Source: Microbispora triticiradicis
GTDB lineage: Bacteria > Actinomycetota > Actinomycetes > Streptosporangiales > Streptosporangiaceae
Length of the DNA stretch: 50,510 nt
Reading direction: 5' to 3'
NCBI GenBank assembly: GCA_003260025.2
Contig: QFZU02000035.1
Location: forward strand, 1-50,510
Both the position numbers and the translations under genes were made by a program. Below are positions 1-10,700 of this stretch, piece after piece (positions within the stretch are counted from its first letter, which is position 1; each line of letters starts with the position of its first letter). The notes under the pieces were generated by a model, which saw nothing but the letters and a program-made list of their open reading frames with translations, did no database searches and was not told the DNA's origin.

Positions 1-1233
1 GGCGGGGCCGCCCGGCCATCGGCCCGGGGGCGGCGCGCCGGGGGCGTACCCCGGCGGCGGCACCCCGCGCGCCGCGTCCGCCTGATGACGCTCCGGCAGC
101 GGGAAGGACATCCGGGCGTAGGCCATCAGGTCCGCCAGCGACCGCTGCTGGGCGCGGAAGGTCTCCTCGTCGACCCCGCCCCTGGCCGCGCGGGCGTGCA
201 GCAGCCCGAGCTCGGTCGAGGCGAGCTGGTAGTCGATCATCGCTCGCGCCCCCGCCCGGCCGCCGAGGGCCTTGGCCCAGGCCCGGGCGTGCCTCCGGCG
301 GCGCAGCGACGACAGCATGAAGATGTCCGCCTGGTTGATCAGCCCGTTGCGCTCGTACGGCGGCAGGTAGTGCTGGATCAGCCCGACGATCCGCCGCCTG
401 TCCCGGAAGATCACGACGAGTTCGACCACGAGCAGCAGCATCAGCAGCAGGTAGGCGATGGCCAGCCCGCCGAGCCCGCCGAAGGTGGCGAGGCCGTTCC
501 AGAGGCCGTGCAGCAGCATCGCCCCGATCCAGCCGATGACGATCACGATGACGCCCACCGAGCCCCGGCGCTGGGCGGCGTACGCGACCGCGATGCCGAT
601 CAGCGAGGTGAACAGCGGATGGGCGAACGGCGAGAGCACGGCCCGCAGCACGAGCGTGGCGGCGAGCCCCTGGGCGCCGTTCTCCTGCAGCGCCGCGATG
701 TAGTAGCTGACGTTCTCCGACATGGCGAAGCCCAGCCCGACCATGCTGGCGTAGATGATCCCGTCGGTCGGGCCGTCGAGCTCGTGCCGGCGGAACCACA
801 GCAGCCCGAGCAGCACCAGCCCCTTAGCCGTCTCCTCGACCGGCGGCGCGCCGAAGGTGGCGACGAGGTTCCGCGCGTTGCCGACGTCACCGAGCTGGTG
901 GGCGACGTAGACGAGGTTGAGCGAGTTCAGCAGCCCGGCGAGCAGCACGGCGATGCCGGCGCCCCAGGCGAACGCGAAGGCCAGGTTGCTGCGCGGCTCG
1001 GGTTCCATGCGGTCCAGCGCCAGCACGCCCGCGAGCAGCAGCGGCACCGGCGCCACCGCGAGCCCGAGCGCGATGAAGAACTGGACCGGGTCGCCGTTGA
1101 TGATGTCGAAGGAGAACGACACCAGGGCGCAGAACCCGGCAATGACCAGGCCCGCGATCAGACCGACGGACGGGCGTTCCTTCAGGACGGCGCGAGGGTC
1201 GAGGCCTGCCACTTTGCGACTGTAACCGAACAC
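1..1233 (-). CDS. PrsW-family intramembrane metalloprotease (partial, 3' end outside window)
   Basis: Polytopic membrane protein with the PrsW/CAAX-protease-like signature. A Glu pair lies in PPVEETAKG (about residues 133-134), followed by FAMSENVSYY (about 170-179), HPLFTSL (about 206) and HGLWNGL (about 242), all embedded in hydrophobic helices. In the family these Glu/His residues form the active site, and the Bacillus member performs site-1 cleavage of anti-sigma factor RsiW. The substrate here is unknown. A hydrophilic, Pro/Gly-rich C-terminal tail starts near residue 300 and runs off the window. The GTG at 1233 is chosen because GGAGG lies about 13 nt upstream; an internal GTG at 1212 has no such site. 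It is divergent from the Tat lipoprotein gene at 1354. Family call is firm, physiological role is open. Confidence 0.88.
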   Translation of the reverse strand, partial: MFGYSRKVAGLDPRAVLKERPSVGLIAGLVIAGFCALVSFSFDIINGDPVQFFIALGLAVAPVPLLLAGVLALDRMEPEPRSNLAFAFAWGAGIAVLLAGLLNSLNLVYVAHQLGDVGNARNLVATFGAPPVEETAKGLVLLGLLWFRRHELDGPTDGIIYASMVGLGFAMSENVSYYIAALQENGAQGLAATLVLRAVLSPFAHPLFTSLIGIAVAYAAQRRGSVGVIVIVIGWIGAMLLHGLWNGLATFGGLGGLAIAYLLLMLLLVVELVVIFRDRRRIVGLIQHYLPPYERNGLINQADIFMLSSLRRRRHARAWAKALGGRAGARAMIDYQLASTELGLLHARAARGGVDEETFRAQQRSLADLMAYARMSFPLPERHQADAARGVPPPGYAPGAPPPGRWPGGPA

Positions 1234-1282
1234 GGCCGCTGCGGTCCCCCTCCGGTCCCAGGAGATCCCAAAGATCCCGTGC

Positions 1283-1296
1283 CGGGAATTATCCCG
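1283..1296. promoter_or_regulatory. Small palindrome in a divergent promoter region
   Basis: CGGGA-ATTA-TCCCG is a perfect 5-bp inverted repeat in the 120-bp space between the divergent prsW-like and DMFase-like genes. Its AT-rich centre stands out locally. It could be an operator serving both promoters, but no known regulator consensus was recognised. Confidence 0.2.
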
Positions 1297-1353
1297 CATG
1301 TCGAGCGGGAGGATCGGCCTTGCGGAGCGGAACCGGGGGCACAATAGGCGATC

Positions 1354-2976
1354 ATGAACGTCGCACCACGCGGCGGGCTCGGGCGGCGCGGCTTCCTGCG
1401 CGTCGCGGCCGCGGCGGCCGTCGGCTCGGTCGCCGCCTGCGAGCCCGCCGTACAGCTCAGGGGATCAGGGCAGGCCACGTCCCCGGGAACAGCCGCCTCG
1501 CCGCCTTCGCCCGGATCGTCCCGCACGCCCGCACCGGAACGGCTCATGGCCGGCGACCCGGACTGGCGGATTCGCCGGACCGGCCCTGACGAGGCGATAG
1601 AGGGCTACTGCGACCGCGCGAGCGTGCTGCCCGGCGAGACCGCCGGGCTGCACGTGTCCACGACCGGGGACCGCTTCCGGGTCACCGCCTACCGCATGGG
1701 CTGGTACGGCGGCGCCCTGGCCCGCCGGGTGTGGCGTTCGGCGTGGACGCGGGGACACGACCAGGGCCGCGGCAGGGTCGCCGGGGACACCCGCACCGTT
1801 CGCGCCGACTGGCGGCGGAGCATGACGGTGCCGACCGAGGGCTGGCCGGAGGGGGTCTATCTGCTGCGCCTGGACTCCGAGCGCGGCCACCAGCGGTACG
1901 TGCCGCTGGTCGTGCGCTCGGCCACCGGAGCCGGCCGTACGGTCCTCGTCCACGCGACCCCGACCTGGCAGGCGTACAACCGGTGGGGCGGCTACAGCCT
2001 GTACTACGGGGAGGACGGCAGGTACGAGAGCCGGTCGCTCGCGGTCAGCTTCGACCGGCCGTACGACGCGACCGGGATGGAGAAGTTCCTGGTCCACGAG
2101 CGGCCGGTGGTGGCGCTGGCGGAACGGCTCGGCCTGCCCCTCGCCTACACGACGCACGGCGACCTGGAGAACGGCCACGACGTGCTGTCCGGTGCCTCCG
2201 CCGTGATCTTCCTGGGCCACGACGAGTACTGGACGCCCGGGGTGCGCCAGACCGTGGCCGGGGCCCGCGACGCGGGCGTCAACCTCGCCTTTCTGGGCGC
2301 CAACACCTGCTACCGCCGGGTGCGGCTGGAGGACGACGGCCGGACGGTGGTCTGCTACAAGACCGCGGTGGACCTCGACCCGCTGGTCCGCAGGCGCCCG
2401 TCGCTCGCGACCACCGACTTCCGGGCGGCGCCGAAGGCCGACCCGGAGTCGTCGCTCGTCGGGGTCTACTACGACGGCTATCCGGTCGACGCGCCCTTCG
2501 TGGTGCACGAGCCCGATCACTGGATCTTCGCCGGCACCGGCGCGCGCCGCGGCGACGCCTTCCCCCACCTGGTGGGGGTGGAGTACGACCGGGTGAACAC
2601 CGACGTGCCGACGCCGAGGCCGCTGCAGATCCTCGCCCACTCGCCGGTCACCTGCGTGGGACGGCCCAGCTTCGCCGACGCGGCCTACTACACCGCCCCG
2701 GGCGGGGCCGGGGTGTTCGCCTCGGGGACCATGCGGTGGGCGGAGACGCTCATGGCGGGCACCCGGGACCTGCCCCGGGCGCATGGCATCGGCGCGCGCA
2801 CGCGGGCCTTCGTCACGACCGCGACGACCAACCTGCTGAAGGGCTTCGCCGAGGGCCCGGCGGCCGGGCGCATGCCCGCGCCGGACGACAACGTGCGGCG
2901 AACCTACCGGCGCCGAGCCGCCGCTCAGACGAGCAGCGAGTCGATCGCGACGGCGAGGAACAGCAGCGCCAGGTAG
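1354..2976 (+). CDS. Tat-exported lipoprotein, N,N-dimethylformamidase large-subunit-like
   Basis: The N-terminus has a twin-arginine motif (GRRGFLRVA), an Ala-rich hydrophobic core and a lipobox (VAAC, Cys at about residue 29), so the protein is predicted to be Tat-translocated and lipid-anchored outside the cell. The mature part resembles the C-terminal domain of the beta (large) subunit of N,N-dimethylformamidase, with blocks such as [26 protein letters not shown] and [10 protein letters not shown]. The true enzyme also needs a small subunit, which is not seen here, and is cytoplasmic, so the DMF-hydrolysing function should not be assumed. The last 52 bp overlap the convergent ctaB 3' end. 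The start ATG is close to the Tat signal and leaves a normal n-region. Confidence 0.8.
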   Translation: MNVAPRGGLGRRGFLRVAAAAAVGSVAACEPAVQLRGSGQATSPGTAASPPSPGSSRTPAPERLMAGDPDWRIRRTGPDEAIEGYCDRASVLPGETAGLHVSTTGDRFRVTAYRMGWYGGALARRVWRSAWTRGHDQGRGRVAGDTRTVRADWRRSMTVPTEGWPEGVYLLRLDSERGHQRYVPLVVRSATGAGRTVLVHATPTWQAYNRWGGYSLYYGEDGRYESRSLAVSFDRPYDATGMEKFLVHERPVVALAERLGLPLAYTTHGDLENGHDVLSGASAVIFLGHDEYWTPGVRQTVAGARDAGVNLAFLGANTCYRRVRLEDDGRTVVCYKTAVDLDPLVRRRPSLATTDFRAAPKADPESSLVGVYYDGYPVDAPFVVHEPDHWIFAGTGARRGDAFPHLVGVEYDRVNTDVPTPRPLQILAHSPVTCVGRPSFADAAYYTAPGGAGVFASGTMRWAETLMAGTRDLPRAHGIGARTRAFVTTATTNLLKGFAEGPAAGRMPAPDDNVRRTYRRRAAAQTSSESIATARNSSAR

Positions 2977-3878
2977 ATGTTCGACCAGTGGAAGAACCGC
3001 ATCGGCCGCAGGTCGACGCCGGTGCGGCCGGCGTTCACCCGGCCCAGCAGGCGGTGGACCTCCACCAGGCAGACCACGCCGAGCACGAGCGCGACGGCCG
3101 GGTAGAACAGGGAGGTGCCGGCGACCGGCCACAGCAGCAGCGAGCACAGCACGGTGGCCCAGGTGTAGGCGACGACCTGCTGCACGACCCGGCGTTCGGT
3201 GGCCACCACCGGGAGCATCGGCACCTCGGCCGCCGCGTAGTCCTCGCGGTACCGCATGGCGAGGGTCCAGGTGTGCGGCGGCGTCCAGAAGAACACCACG
3301 CCGAACAGCACGACCGGGGCCCACGACAGCCCGCCGGTGATGCCGGCCCAGCCGATCAGCACCGGCATGCACCCGGCGATGCCGCCCCACACGATGTTCT
3401 GTGACGTACGCCTCTTCAGCACCAGCGAGTAGACGAAGACGTAGAACAGGATCGCGCCGAGCGACAGCGCGGCGGCGAGCCCGTTCACCGTGAGGGCGAG
3501 GCCGAGGGTGGACAACGTGCCGAGAATCACACCGAAGACCAGCGCGCCCGCCGGGGAGACGTCGTGCTTGGCGAGCGGCCGCCTGCGGGTCCGCCGCATC
3601 GTGCGGTCGATGTCCCGGTCGATGTAGCAGTTCAGCACGTTCGCGCTACCCGCCGAGAGCGTGCCGAAGATCATCGTGGCGGTGGCCGTCCACAGGTCGG
3701 GCAGCCCGCGCGCCGCCAGGAACATGACCGGCAGGGTCGTGATCAGCAGCAGTTCGATGATCCGCGGCTTGGTGAGCGCCACGTAGGCCTTCACGAGCGC
3801 CCCGGCGGAGCGGGGAGCCGTGGCCGTCGCGGTGGGCCCGAGGGGGGCCACCGCCTGCTTGTTCGTCAGGACCGTCAA
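2925..3878 (-). CDS. ctaB: Protoheme IX farnesyltransferase (heme O synthase)
   Basis: UbiA-superfamily polytopic membrane enzyme that transfers a farnesyl group to heme B, giving heme O for cytochrome oxidase. The two prenyltransferase motifs are visible: [20 protein letters not shown] (first Asp-rich loop) and the [16 protein letters not shown] loop, plus FFWTPPHTW. About 317 aa, normal for the family. The reading frame stays open far upstream across tkt, which is an antisense artefact. The TTG at 3878 is chosen because GGAAG sits just upstream and the protein then has family length. It is divergent from tkt, an arrangement common in actinomycetes. The 3' end overlaps the facing lipoprotein gene. 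Confidence 0.93.
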   Translation of the reverse strand: MTVLTNKQAVAPLGPTATATAPRSAGALVKAYVALTKPRIIELLLITTLPVMFLAARGLPDLWTATATMIFGTLSAGSANVLNCYIDRDIDRTMRRTRRRPLAKHDVSPAGALVFGVILGTLSTLGLALTVNGLAAALSLGAILFYVFVYSLVLKRRTSQNIVWGGIAGCMPVLIGWAGITGGLSWAPVVLFGVVFFWTPPHTWTLAMRYREDYAAAEVPMLPVVATERRVVQQVVAYTWATVLCSLLLWPVAGTSLFYPAVALVLGVVCLVEVHRLLGRVNAGRTGVDLRPMRFFHWSNIYLALLFLAVAIDSLLV

Positions 3879-4054
3879 GGCGCTTCCAACACGTGCGAGG
3901 TCAACGCGTAACCTTCTGATTAGGGCGGATCTCCGGGCAGCGGCCGGCACTTGAGCAATCACTGTAGTCGCCGGAGCGGGTGGTCCCCGAACCGGGGGCG
4001 AAGTCGCGGGCGCGTACCGGAGGTGCCTACCAAACGGTATTACTGCCGACCCGT

Positions 4055-4060
4055 TAGGGT
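4055..4060 (+). promoter_or_regulatory. Possible -10 box of the tkt operon
   Basis: TAGGGT fits the TAnnnT pattern of the main actinobacterial sigma factor and lies about 55 bp before the chosen tkt start. No convincing TTGACA-like -35 is present 16-18 bp upstream, so this is tentative. Confidence 0.25.
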
Positions 4061-4115
4061 CCGGTGTGGGCGGGAAATGCCAGAACCGGCGCGAAAACCA
4101 GAGGGGATCGAGCAG

Positions 4116-6218
4116 TTGAGCAGCGCAAGCCTTGAGTGGAGTGACCTTGACCGGCAGACGGTCGACGTCGTACGTGCCCTGGCGATGGACGCCGTGGAGA
4201 AGGCCGGATCGGGTCACCCCGGCACCGCGATGAGCCTCGCCCCCGCCGCCTACCTTCTCTTCCAGCGGGTCCTGCGGCACGACCCCTCGGATCCCAAGTG
4301 GGCGGGACGTGACAGATTCGTCCTCTCCTGCGGGCATTCGAGCCTGACGCTTTACATCCAGCTCTACCTGTCCGGCTATGGCCTGACCCTCGACGACCTG
4401 AAGTCGCTGCGTCAGTGGGGCAGCCTCACCCCGGGTCACCCGGAGTACGGCCACACCCTCGGCGTGGAGACCACGACGGGTCCGCTCGGCCAGGGCATCG
4501 GCAACGCGGTCGGCATGGCCATGGCCGCCCGCCGCGAGCGCGGCCTGTTCGACCCCGACGCGGCCGAGGGCGCGTCGCCGTTCGACCACATGATCTGGTG
4601 CTTCGCCTCCGAGGGCGACCTGGAGGAGGGCATCAGCCACGAGGTCAGCGCGCTCGCCGGCCACCAGAAGCTCGGCAACCTCGCCGTGGTCTTCGACTCC
4701 AACCACATCTCTATCGAGGACGACACCCAGATCGCCCTCTCCGAGGACATCGCCAAGCGCTACGAGGCGTACGGCTGGCACGTCCTGGAGGTCGACTGGA
4801 CCGCCACCGGGGAGTACGAGGAGGACGTCCAGGCGCTGTACGCGGCGATGGAGGCGGCCCGCGCGGAGACCGAGCGGCCGACGTTCATCAAGCTCCGCAC
4901 GGTCATCGGCTGGCCGGCGCCGAACAAGCAGAACACCGGAAAGATCCACGGCTCGGCCCTGGGCGCCGACGAGGTCGCCGCGACCAAGCGCGTCCTCGGC
5001 ATGGACCCGGAGAAGAGCTTCGACGTCCCCGGCGAGGTGCTGGAGCACGCCCGCGAGGTCGTCCAGCGCGGCCGGGCGCTGCGCGCCGAGTGGGACAAGG
5101 CGTACCAGAGCTGGCGTGCGGCCAACCCCGAGCGGGCGGAGCTGTTCGACCGCATCTCCGGCCGGAAGCTGCCCGAGGGCTGGGACAAGGCGCTGCCGAC
5201 GTTCGAGATCGGCTCGCAGGTGGCCACCCGCAAGGCGTCCGGCGAGGTGCTGAGCGCGCTCGCGCCGGTGCTGCCGGAGCTGTGGGGCGGCTCGGCCGAC
5301 CTGGCGGAGTCCAACAACACCACGATGAAGGGCGAGCCGTCCTTCATCCCGGACGAGTACCAGACCAAGGAGTTCCCCGGCGGCAGGTACGGCCGGACGC
5401 TCCACTTCGGCATCCGCGAGCACGGCATGGGCGCGATCCTCAACGGCATCGCGCTGCACAACGGCACCCGCCCGTACGGCGGCACGTTCCTCGTGTTCAG
5501 CGACTACATGCGCCCGTCGGTGCGGCTCGCCGCGCTGATGAAGCTGCCGGTGACCTACGTCTGGACGCACGACTCGATCGGCCTCGGCGAGGACGGCCCG
5601 ACCCACCAGCCGGTCGAGCACCTGTGGGCGCTGCGCGCGATCCCCGGCCTCGACGTCGTCCGCCCGGCGGACGCCAACGAGACCGCGGCCGCATGGAAGG
5701 CGATCCTGGAGCACGACGACCGGCCGGCGGGCCTCGCCCTGACCCGGCAGAACGTCCCGACCCTGGAAGGCGCGGGCGACCCCGACGCCGTCGCGAAGGG
5801 CGGCTACGTCCTGCAGGACGCCTCCAACGGCCAGCCGGCCGTGGTGATCATCGGCACCGGCAGCGAGGTCCAGCTCGCCGTCGAGGCCCGCACGATCCTG
5901 GAGTCGCAGGGCATCCCGACCCGTGTCGTCTCGATGCCGTGCGTGGAGTGGTTCCAGGCGCAGGACCCGGCCTACAAGCAGACCGTGCTGCCCCCCGCCG
6001 TGCGTGCCAGGGTCGCCGTCGAGGCGGGAATCCCGCTCGGCTGGCGCGAGTTCGTGGGTGACGCGGGCGAGGTCCTCGGTCTCGACCACTTCGGCGCCTC
6101 CGCGCCGTACAAGACGATCTACGAGCAGTTCGGCCTCACCGCCGACCGCGTCGTCGCCGCCGCCAAGGCCAGCCTGGCCAAGACGGGCGCCGACAAGGGC
6201 GAGACGACCGGAAACTGA
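4116..6218 (+). CDS. tkt: Transketolase
   Basis: Thiamine-diphosphate enzyme that moves two-carbon ketol units between pentose-phosphate sugars. Recognisable blocks are [45 protein letters not shown] with [21 protein letters not shown] with DSNHISIED (TPP/metal region), the pyrimidine-binding [13 protein letters not shown], and the TGSEVQLA C-terminal domain. Length is about 700 aa. The TTG at 4116 is chosen because GAGGGG lies 9 nt upstream; an in-frame ATG at 4077 would add 13 residues and is a weaker alternative. It is the first gene of a six-gene sugar-phosphate operon, and tal begins 10 bp after its stop. Confidence 0.97.
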   Translation: MSSASLEWSDLDRQTVDVVRALAMDAVEKAGSGHPGTAMSLAPAAYLLFQRVLRHDPSDPKWAGRDRFVLSCGHSSLTLYIQLYLSGYGLTLDDLKSLRQWGSLTPGHPEYGHTLGVETTTGPLGQGIGNAVGMAMAARRERGLFDPDAAEGASPFDHMIWCFASEGDLEEGISHEVSALAGHQKLGNLAVVFDSNHISIEDDTQIALSEDIAKRYEAYGWHVLEVDWTATGEYEEDVQALYAAMEAARAETERPTFIKLRTVIGWPAPNKQNTGKIHGSALGADEVAATKRVLGMDPEKSFDVPGEVLEHAREVVQRGRALRAEWDKAYQSWRAANPERAELFDRISGRKLPEGWDKALPTFEIGSQVATRKASGEVLSALAPVLPELWGGSADLAESNNTTMKGEPSFIPDEYQTKEFPGGRYGRTLHFGIREHGMGAILNGIALHNGTRPYGGTFLVFSDYMRPSVRLAALMKLPVTYVWTHDSIGLGEDGPTHQPVEHLWALRAIPGLDVVRPADANETAAAWKAILEHDDRPAGLALTRQNVPTLEGAGDPDAVAKGGYVLQDASNGQPAVVIIGTGSEVQLAVEARTILESQGIPTRVVSMPCVEWFQAQDPAYKQTVLPPAVRARVAVEAGIPLGWREFVGDAGEVLGLDHFGASAPYKTIYEQFGLTADRVVAAAKASLAKTGADKGETTGN

Positions 6219-6228
6219 GGGACGAAGG

Positions 6229-7332
6229 ATGAATGAGAACCTGAAGCGGCTGTCCGACGCCGGAGTCTCCATCTGGCTCGACGACATCAGCCGGGAGCGG
6301 CTGCGCTCCGGCAACCTCTCCGCCCTGATCCGCGACAAGAACGTGACGGGGGTCACCTCCAACCCCACGATCTTCGCCTCCGCGCTCAGCAAGGGCGACG
6401 CCTACGACGCGCAGATGCGCGACCTCGCCACGCGCGGGGTGACGGTCGAGGAGGCCGTACGGGCGATCACCACGTTCGACATCCGCTGGGCGGCCGACGT
6501 GCTGCGGCCGGTCTTCGACGCCACCCGCGGCGTCGACGGCCGGGTGTCGATCGAGGTGGACCCGCGCATGGCCCGCCGGACCGAGGCGACCATCGCCGAG
6601 GCCCGCGCGCTGTGGTGGCTGGTCGACCGGCCGAACGTGCACATCAAGATCCCGGCGACGGTCGAGGGCCTGCCCGCGATCACGCAGGCGATCTCCGAGG
6701 GCATCAGCGTCAACGTCACGCTGATCTTCTCGCTGGAGCGGTACCGCCAGGTGATCGACGCCTGGCTGAGCGGGCTGGAGAAGGCGAAGGCCAACGGCCT
6801 CGACCTGGCCACGATCGAGTCGGTCGCGTCGTTCTTCGTCAGCCGCGTGGACACCGAGATCGACTCCCGCCTCGACAAGATCGGCACGCCGGAGGCGGCG
6901 GAGCTGAAGGGCCGGGCCGCGGTGGCCAACGCCCGCCTGGCGTACGCCGCGTACGAGGAGGTCATGAACTCCCCGCGCTGGCAGGCGCTGCGCGCGGCGG
7001 GCGCGCACCCGCAGCGCCCGCTGTGGGCGTCCACGGGCGTGAAGAACCCCGACTTCCCCGACACCCTGTACGTCGAGCAACTGGTCACCGCGGGAGTGGT
7101 GAACACGATGCCCGAGAAGACGCTGGACGCGTCGGCCGACCACGGCCGGATCTCCGGCGACACCATCCGCCCCTTCTACCAGCAGGCGTGGGACGTCATG
7201 GCCTCGCTCAAGCAGGCCGGCATCGACTACGACGACGTGGTCCGCGCGCTGGAGGAGGAGGGCCTCGAGAAGTTCGAGACGTCCTGGGGCGAGCTGCTGG
7301 AGACCGTCGACGGCGAGCTGCGGAAGGCCTGA
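6229..7332 (+). CDS. tal: Transaldolase
   Basis: Transfers a dihydroxyacetone unit between sugar phosphates in the non-oxidative pentose phosphate pathway. The N-terminal [19 protein letters not shown] and [12 protein letters not shown] blocks and the Schiff-base lysine in NVHIKIPAT are typical of the long actinobacterial and cyanobacterial transaldolases. STGVKNP is the family's second signature. About 367 aa. The ATG at 6229 has GAGG 8 nt upstream, in the short gap after tkt. Very likely co-transcribed with tkt and pgi. Confidence 0.97.
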   Translation: MNENLKRLSDAGVSIWLDDISRERLRSGNLSALIRDKNVTGVTSNPTIFASALSKGDAYDAQMRDLATRGVTVEEAVRAITTFDIRWAADVLRPVFDATRGVDGRVSIEVDPRMARRTEATIAEARALWWLVDRPNVHIKIPATVEGLPAITQAISEGISVNVTLIFSLERYRQVIDAWLSGLEKAKANGLDLATIESVASFFVSRVDTEIDSRLDKIGTPEAAELKGRAAVANARLAYAAYEEVMNSPRWQALRAAGAHPQRPLWASTGVKNPDFPDTLYVEQLVTAGVVNTMPEKTLDASADHGRISGDTIRPFYQQAWDVMASLKQAGIDYDDVVRALEEEGLEKFETSWGELLETVDGELRKA

Positions 7333-7339
7333 TCTACAT

Positions 7340-8965
7340 ATGACTATCGAGGTGACCCTCGGCGACGAGGCGGACGCCGTCGCCGCTGTGAGGGACAAGC
7401 TCGTGGCCGAGGGGGTGCCCGCGGCTCTCGCCGCGGGCGACCCCGCCCTCTGGGGGCCGCAGGCGCAGCCCGAGGCCGCCATCCGGCTGGGCTGGCTCGG
7501 CCTGCCGAACACGAGCCGGGAGCTGCTGCCGGAGATCGCGAAGCTGGTGGAGCGGGCCCGCGCCGCGGGCCTGGACCACGTCGTGCTGGCCGGGATGGGC
7601 GGCTCCTCCCTCGCCCCCGAGGTGATCTGCGCCACCGAGGACGTCCCGCTGACCGTCCTCGACACCACCGACCCGCACCAGGTGCGGCGGGCGCTCGCAG
7701 ACCGGCTCGACCGCACGGTCGTGGTGGTGGCGAGCAAGAGCGGCGGCACGGTCGAGACCGACAGCCACCGGCGCGTCTACGAGCAGGCGTTCCGCGACGC
7801 GGGCATCGACCCGGCCGAGCGGATCGTGGTCGTCACCGACCCGGGCTCGCCGCTGGAGCGGGCGGCCAACGAGGCCGGCTACCCGGTGGTCCTCGCCGAC
7901 CCGAACGTCGGCGGCCGTTACAGCGCGCTCACCGCGTTCGGCCTGGTGCCGAGCGCCCTGGCGGGCGCGGACGTGGCGAAGCTGCTCGACGACGCCGCCG
8001 CCGTGGCGCCGCTGCTCGCCCAGGATGAGGGCAATCCCGGCCTCGACCTCGGCGCGCTGCTCGGCGCGCAGGCCCTGCGCGGGCGCGACAAGCTGATCCT
8101 GCGGGACGCGATGTCCGACATCACCGGCCTGCCCGACTGGATCGAGCAGCTCATCGCCGAGTCGACCGGCAAGGAGGGCAAGGGCGTCCTGCCCGTCGTC
8201 GGCGCGGAGGCGGCCGAGGCCGACGACCAGTTCCTCGTCTCGATCGGGCCCGACAGCGGCACGACCGTCGACGGGCCGCTCGGCGCGCAGTTCCTGGTCT
8301 GGGAGTACGCCACGGCGGTCGCGGGCCGGGTGCTCGGGATCAACCCGTTCGACCAGCCGAACGTCGCCGAGTCGAAGGAGAACACGACCCGGATCCTGGA
8401 GGAGGCCGGAGACGGCCCCCTGCCGACCGGCACTCCGATGCTCACCGACGGCCCGGTCGAGGTGTACGGCGACGTGCCCGGCGACCTGAAGAATCTGGCC
8501 GACGTCCTCACCTGGCTGCTGCGGTCGATCCCCGAGCGCGGCTACCTGGCGATCATGGCCTACCTCGACCGGGAGGCGGCGTTCGACGCGGCGGTCGTCG
8601 GCGAGGCGTCCTTCGAGGAGATGACGGAGACGTGGGCCGGCGCCGACGTCGCCACCCTCCGGGCGCTGCTCGACTACCGGACCGACCACGCCGTCACGTT
8701 CGGCTGGGGACCGCGCTTCCTGCACTCGACCGGCCAGTACCACAAGGGCGGGCCGTCGGCCGGGGTGTTCCTCCAGGTCACCGGTGCCGTGACCGACGAC
8801 ATCGAGGTTCCGGGCAAGCCGTACACGCTGGGCCGGCTCCAGCTCGCGCAGGCGCTGGGCGACCTGGGGGCCCTGACCTCCCGGGGCAGGCCGGCCGTCC
8901 GCCTGCATCTGACCGACCGCGTCGCCGGAGTCAGGCACCTGCTCTCCGTGGCCGAGGAGCTCTGA
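7340..8965 (+). CDS. pgi: Glucose-6-phosphate isomerase
   Basis: Interconverts glucose-6-phosphate and fructose-6-phosphate, linking glycolysis to the pentose phosphate genes on either side. SIS-fold features are visible: VLAGMGGSSLAPEV, VASKSGGTVET (sugar-phosphate binding), DPNVGGRYSALTAFGLVP, and the C-terminal STGQYHKGG block with the catalytic His/Lys. At 541 aa it is the actinobacterial form usually found in tkt-tal-pgi-zwf operons. The ATG lies 7 bp after tal; the best ribosome site (GGAAGG) overlaps the end of tal. Confidence 0.95.
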   Translation: MTIEVTLGDEADAVAAVRDKLVAEGVPAALAAGDPALWGPQAQPEAAIRLGWLGLPNTSRELLPEIAKLVERARAAGLDHVVLAGMGGSSLAPEVICATEDVPLTVLDTTDPHQVRRALADRLDRTVVVVASKSGGTVETDSHRRVYEQAFRDAGIDPAERIVVVTDPGSPLERAANEAGYPVVLADPNVGGRYSALTAFGLVPSALAGADVAKLLDDAAAVAPLLAQDEGNPGLDLGALLGAQALRGRDKLILRDAMSDITGLPDWIEQLIAESTGKEGKGVLPVVGAEAAEADDQFLVSIGPDSGTTVDGPLGAQFLVWEYATAVAGRVLGINPFDQPNVAESKENTTRILEEAGDGPLPTGTPMLTDGPVEVYGDVPGDLKNLADVLTWLLRSIPERGYLAIMAYLDREAAFDAAVVGEASFEEMTETWAGADVATLRALLDYRTDHAVTFGWGPRFLHSTGQYHKGGPSAGVFLQVTGAVTDDIEVPGKPYTLGRLQLAQALGDLGALTSRGRPAVRLHLTDRVAGVRHLLSVAEEL

Positions 8966-9011
8966 CCATGCGATGCGTTACCGGCGACGGGCCCGTCCCC
9001 CGGGAGGAGAC

Positions 9012-10700
9012 ATGACGGAGCAACAGGAGTCCCGGGCCGGCGACGACGGCCGCGGCGCGGCGCCGGGCCAGGAGGACCGGGCCGTCGAGCAGGTCCACGA
9101 CGTGGCGCTGCCGGTGGCGGAGCACGCGGCGGTGACCGCCGCGCAGGCCGCCACCACCACCGCCACGACCGACCTGACCATGGAGGTCAACCCGCTGCGC
9201 GACCCGCGCGACCGGCGGCTGCCGCGGGTCGCCGGGCCCTGCGTGCTGGTGCTGTTCGGCGTCACCGGAGACCTCGCCAAGCGCAAGCTGCTGCCGGCGA
9301 TCTACGACCTGGGGAACCGGGGGCTGCTGCCCCCGGGCTTCTCCCTGGTCGGCTTCGCCCGCCGCGACTGGGCGCACGAGGACTTCGCGCAGGTCACGTA
9401 CGAGGCGGTCAAGGAGCACGCGCGGACGCCGTTCCGCGAGGAGGTCTGGAAGCAGCTCAGCGAGGGCATCCACTTCTGCCCCGGCGAGTTCGGCGACGAC
9501 GGCGCGCTCGACGTGCTCTCCATGATGCTCAAGGAGATCGACGAGACCCGGGGCACGGGCGGCAACTACGCCTTCTACCTGTCGGTGCCGCCGAAGTTCT
9601 TCCCGGTCGTCGTCGAGCAGCTCAAGCGGACCGACCTCGCCAAGGCCCCCGACGGGTCCTGGCGCCGGGTGGTCATCGAGAAGCCGTTCGGGCACGACCT
9701 GAAGAGCGCCCGCGAGCTCAACGAGATCACCAGCGCGGTGTTCCCGGAGAGCTCGGTCTTCCGGATCGACCACTACCTCGGCAAGGAGACCGTCCAGAAC
9801 ATCCTGGCGCTCCGGTTCGCCAACACCCTGTACGAGCCGATCTGGAACCGCGGCTACGTCGACCACGTGCAGATCACGATGGCCGAGGACATCGGCATCG
9901 GCGGCCGGGCCGGCTACTACGACGGCATCGGCGCGGCCCGCGACGTGATCCAGAACCACCTGCTGCAGCTCCTGGCTCTCGTCGCGATGGAGGACCCCAC
10001 GTCCTTCGACGCCGACGCGCTGCGCCGGGAGAAGGAGAAGGTGCTGCGGGCCGTCAGGCTGCCCGCCGACCTGTCCACCGGCACGGCCCGCGGGCAGTAC
10101 GACGGCGGGTGGCAGGGCGGCGAACCCGTCGTCGGCTACCTGGAGGAACAGGGCATCCCGCCCGAGTCCACCACCGAGACGTACGCCGCGGTGAAACTGG
10201 AGGTGGCCAACCGCCGGTGGGCGGGGGTGCCGTTCTACCTGCGTACCGGCAAGCGGCTCAGCCGCCGGATGACCGAGGTGGCGGTGGTCTTCCAGCGGGC
10301 TCCGCACCTGCCGTTCAGCCAGGACGACACCGAGATCCTCGGCCACAACGCGCTGGTCATCCGCGTGCAGCCGGACGAGGGCATCACGGTGCGCTTCGGC
10401 TCGAAGGTGCCCGGCACCGCGATGGAGGTCAGGGACGTCAACATGGACTTCGCCTACGGCGAGTCGTTCATGGAGTCCTCCCCCGAGGCGTACGAGCGGC
10501 TGCTGCTCGACGTGCTCATCGGCGACCCGCCGCTGTTCCCGCACCAGCGGGAGGTGGAGCTGTCCTGGAGCATCCTCGACCCGATCGAGGAGTTCTGGGC
10601 CTCCCAGGGCAGGCCGGAGGGGTACGCGTCGGGCTCCTGGGGCCCCGCCTCGGCCGATGCGATGCTGGCCAGGGACGGACGCGCCTGGAGGCGGCTGTGA
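9012..10700 (+). CDS. zwf: Glucose-6-phosphate 1-dehydrogenase
   Basis: First oxidative step of the pentose phosphate pathway, yielding 6-phosphogluconolactone and NADPH. Shows the dinucleotide-binding FGVTGDLAKRKLLPAIY, the substrate-site motif RIDHYLGKETVQN and the C-terminal WSILDPIEEFW. The ATG at 9012 is chosen because GGGAGGAG is well placed before it. This gives an unusual, Ala/Thr-rich N-terminal extension of about 56 residues before the NPLRDPRDRRLPR block where most relatives begin. An internal ATG at 9179 would match typical homologues but lacks a ribosome site. The opcA start overlaps its stop. Confidence 0.95.
   Translation: MTEQQESRAGDDGRGAAPGQEDRAVEQVHDVALPVAEHAAVTAAQAATTTATTDLTMEVNPLRDPRDRRLPRVAGPCVLVLFGVTGDLAKRKLLPAIYDLGNRGLLPPGFSLVGFARRDWAHEDFAQVTYEAVKEHARTPFREEVWKQLSEGIHFCPGEFGDDGALDVLSMMLKEIDETRGTGGNYAFYLSVPPKFFPVVVEQLKRTDLAKAPDGSWRRVVIEKPFGHDLKSARELNEITSAVFPESSVFRIDHYLGKETVQNILALRFANTLYEPIWNRGYVDHVQITMAEDIGIGGRAGYYDGIGAARDVIQNHLLQLLALVAMEDPTSFDADALRREKEKVLRAVRLPADLSTGTARGQYDGGWQGGEPVVGYLEEQGIPPESTTETYAAVKLEVANRRWAGVPFYLRTGKRLSRRMTEVAVVFQRAPHLPFSQDDTEILGHNALVIRVQPDEGITVRFGSKVPGTAMEVRDVNMDFAYGESFMESSPEAYERLLLDVLIGDPPLFPHQREVELSWSILDPIEEFWASQGRPEGYASGSWGPASADAMLARDGRAWRRL

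Noticed and set aside
85-1347. 420-codon plus-strand open frame
   Set aside because: Antisense of the prsW-like gene; translation is low-complexity Arg/Gly/Val/Pro/His/Asp/Gln, typical of GC-rich shadow frames.
3879-6392. Continuation of the ctaB frame across tkt and tal
   Set aside because: It is the antisense of tkt with shadow-like composition; ctaB starts at 3878.
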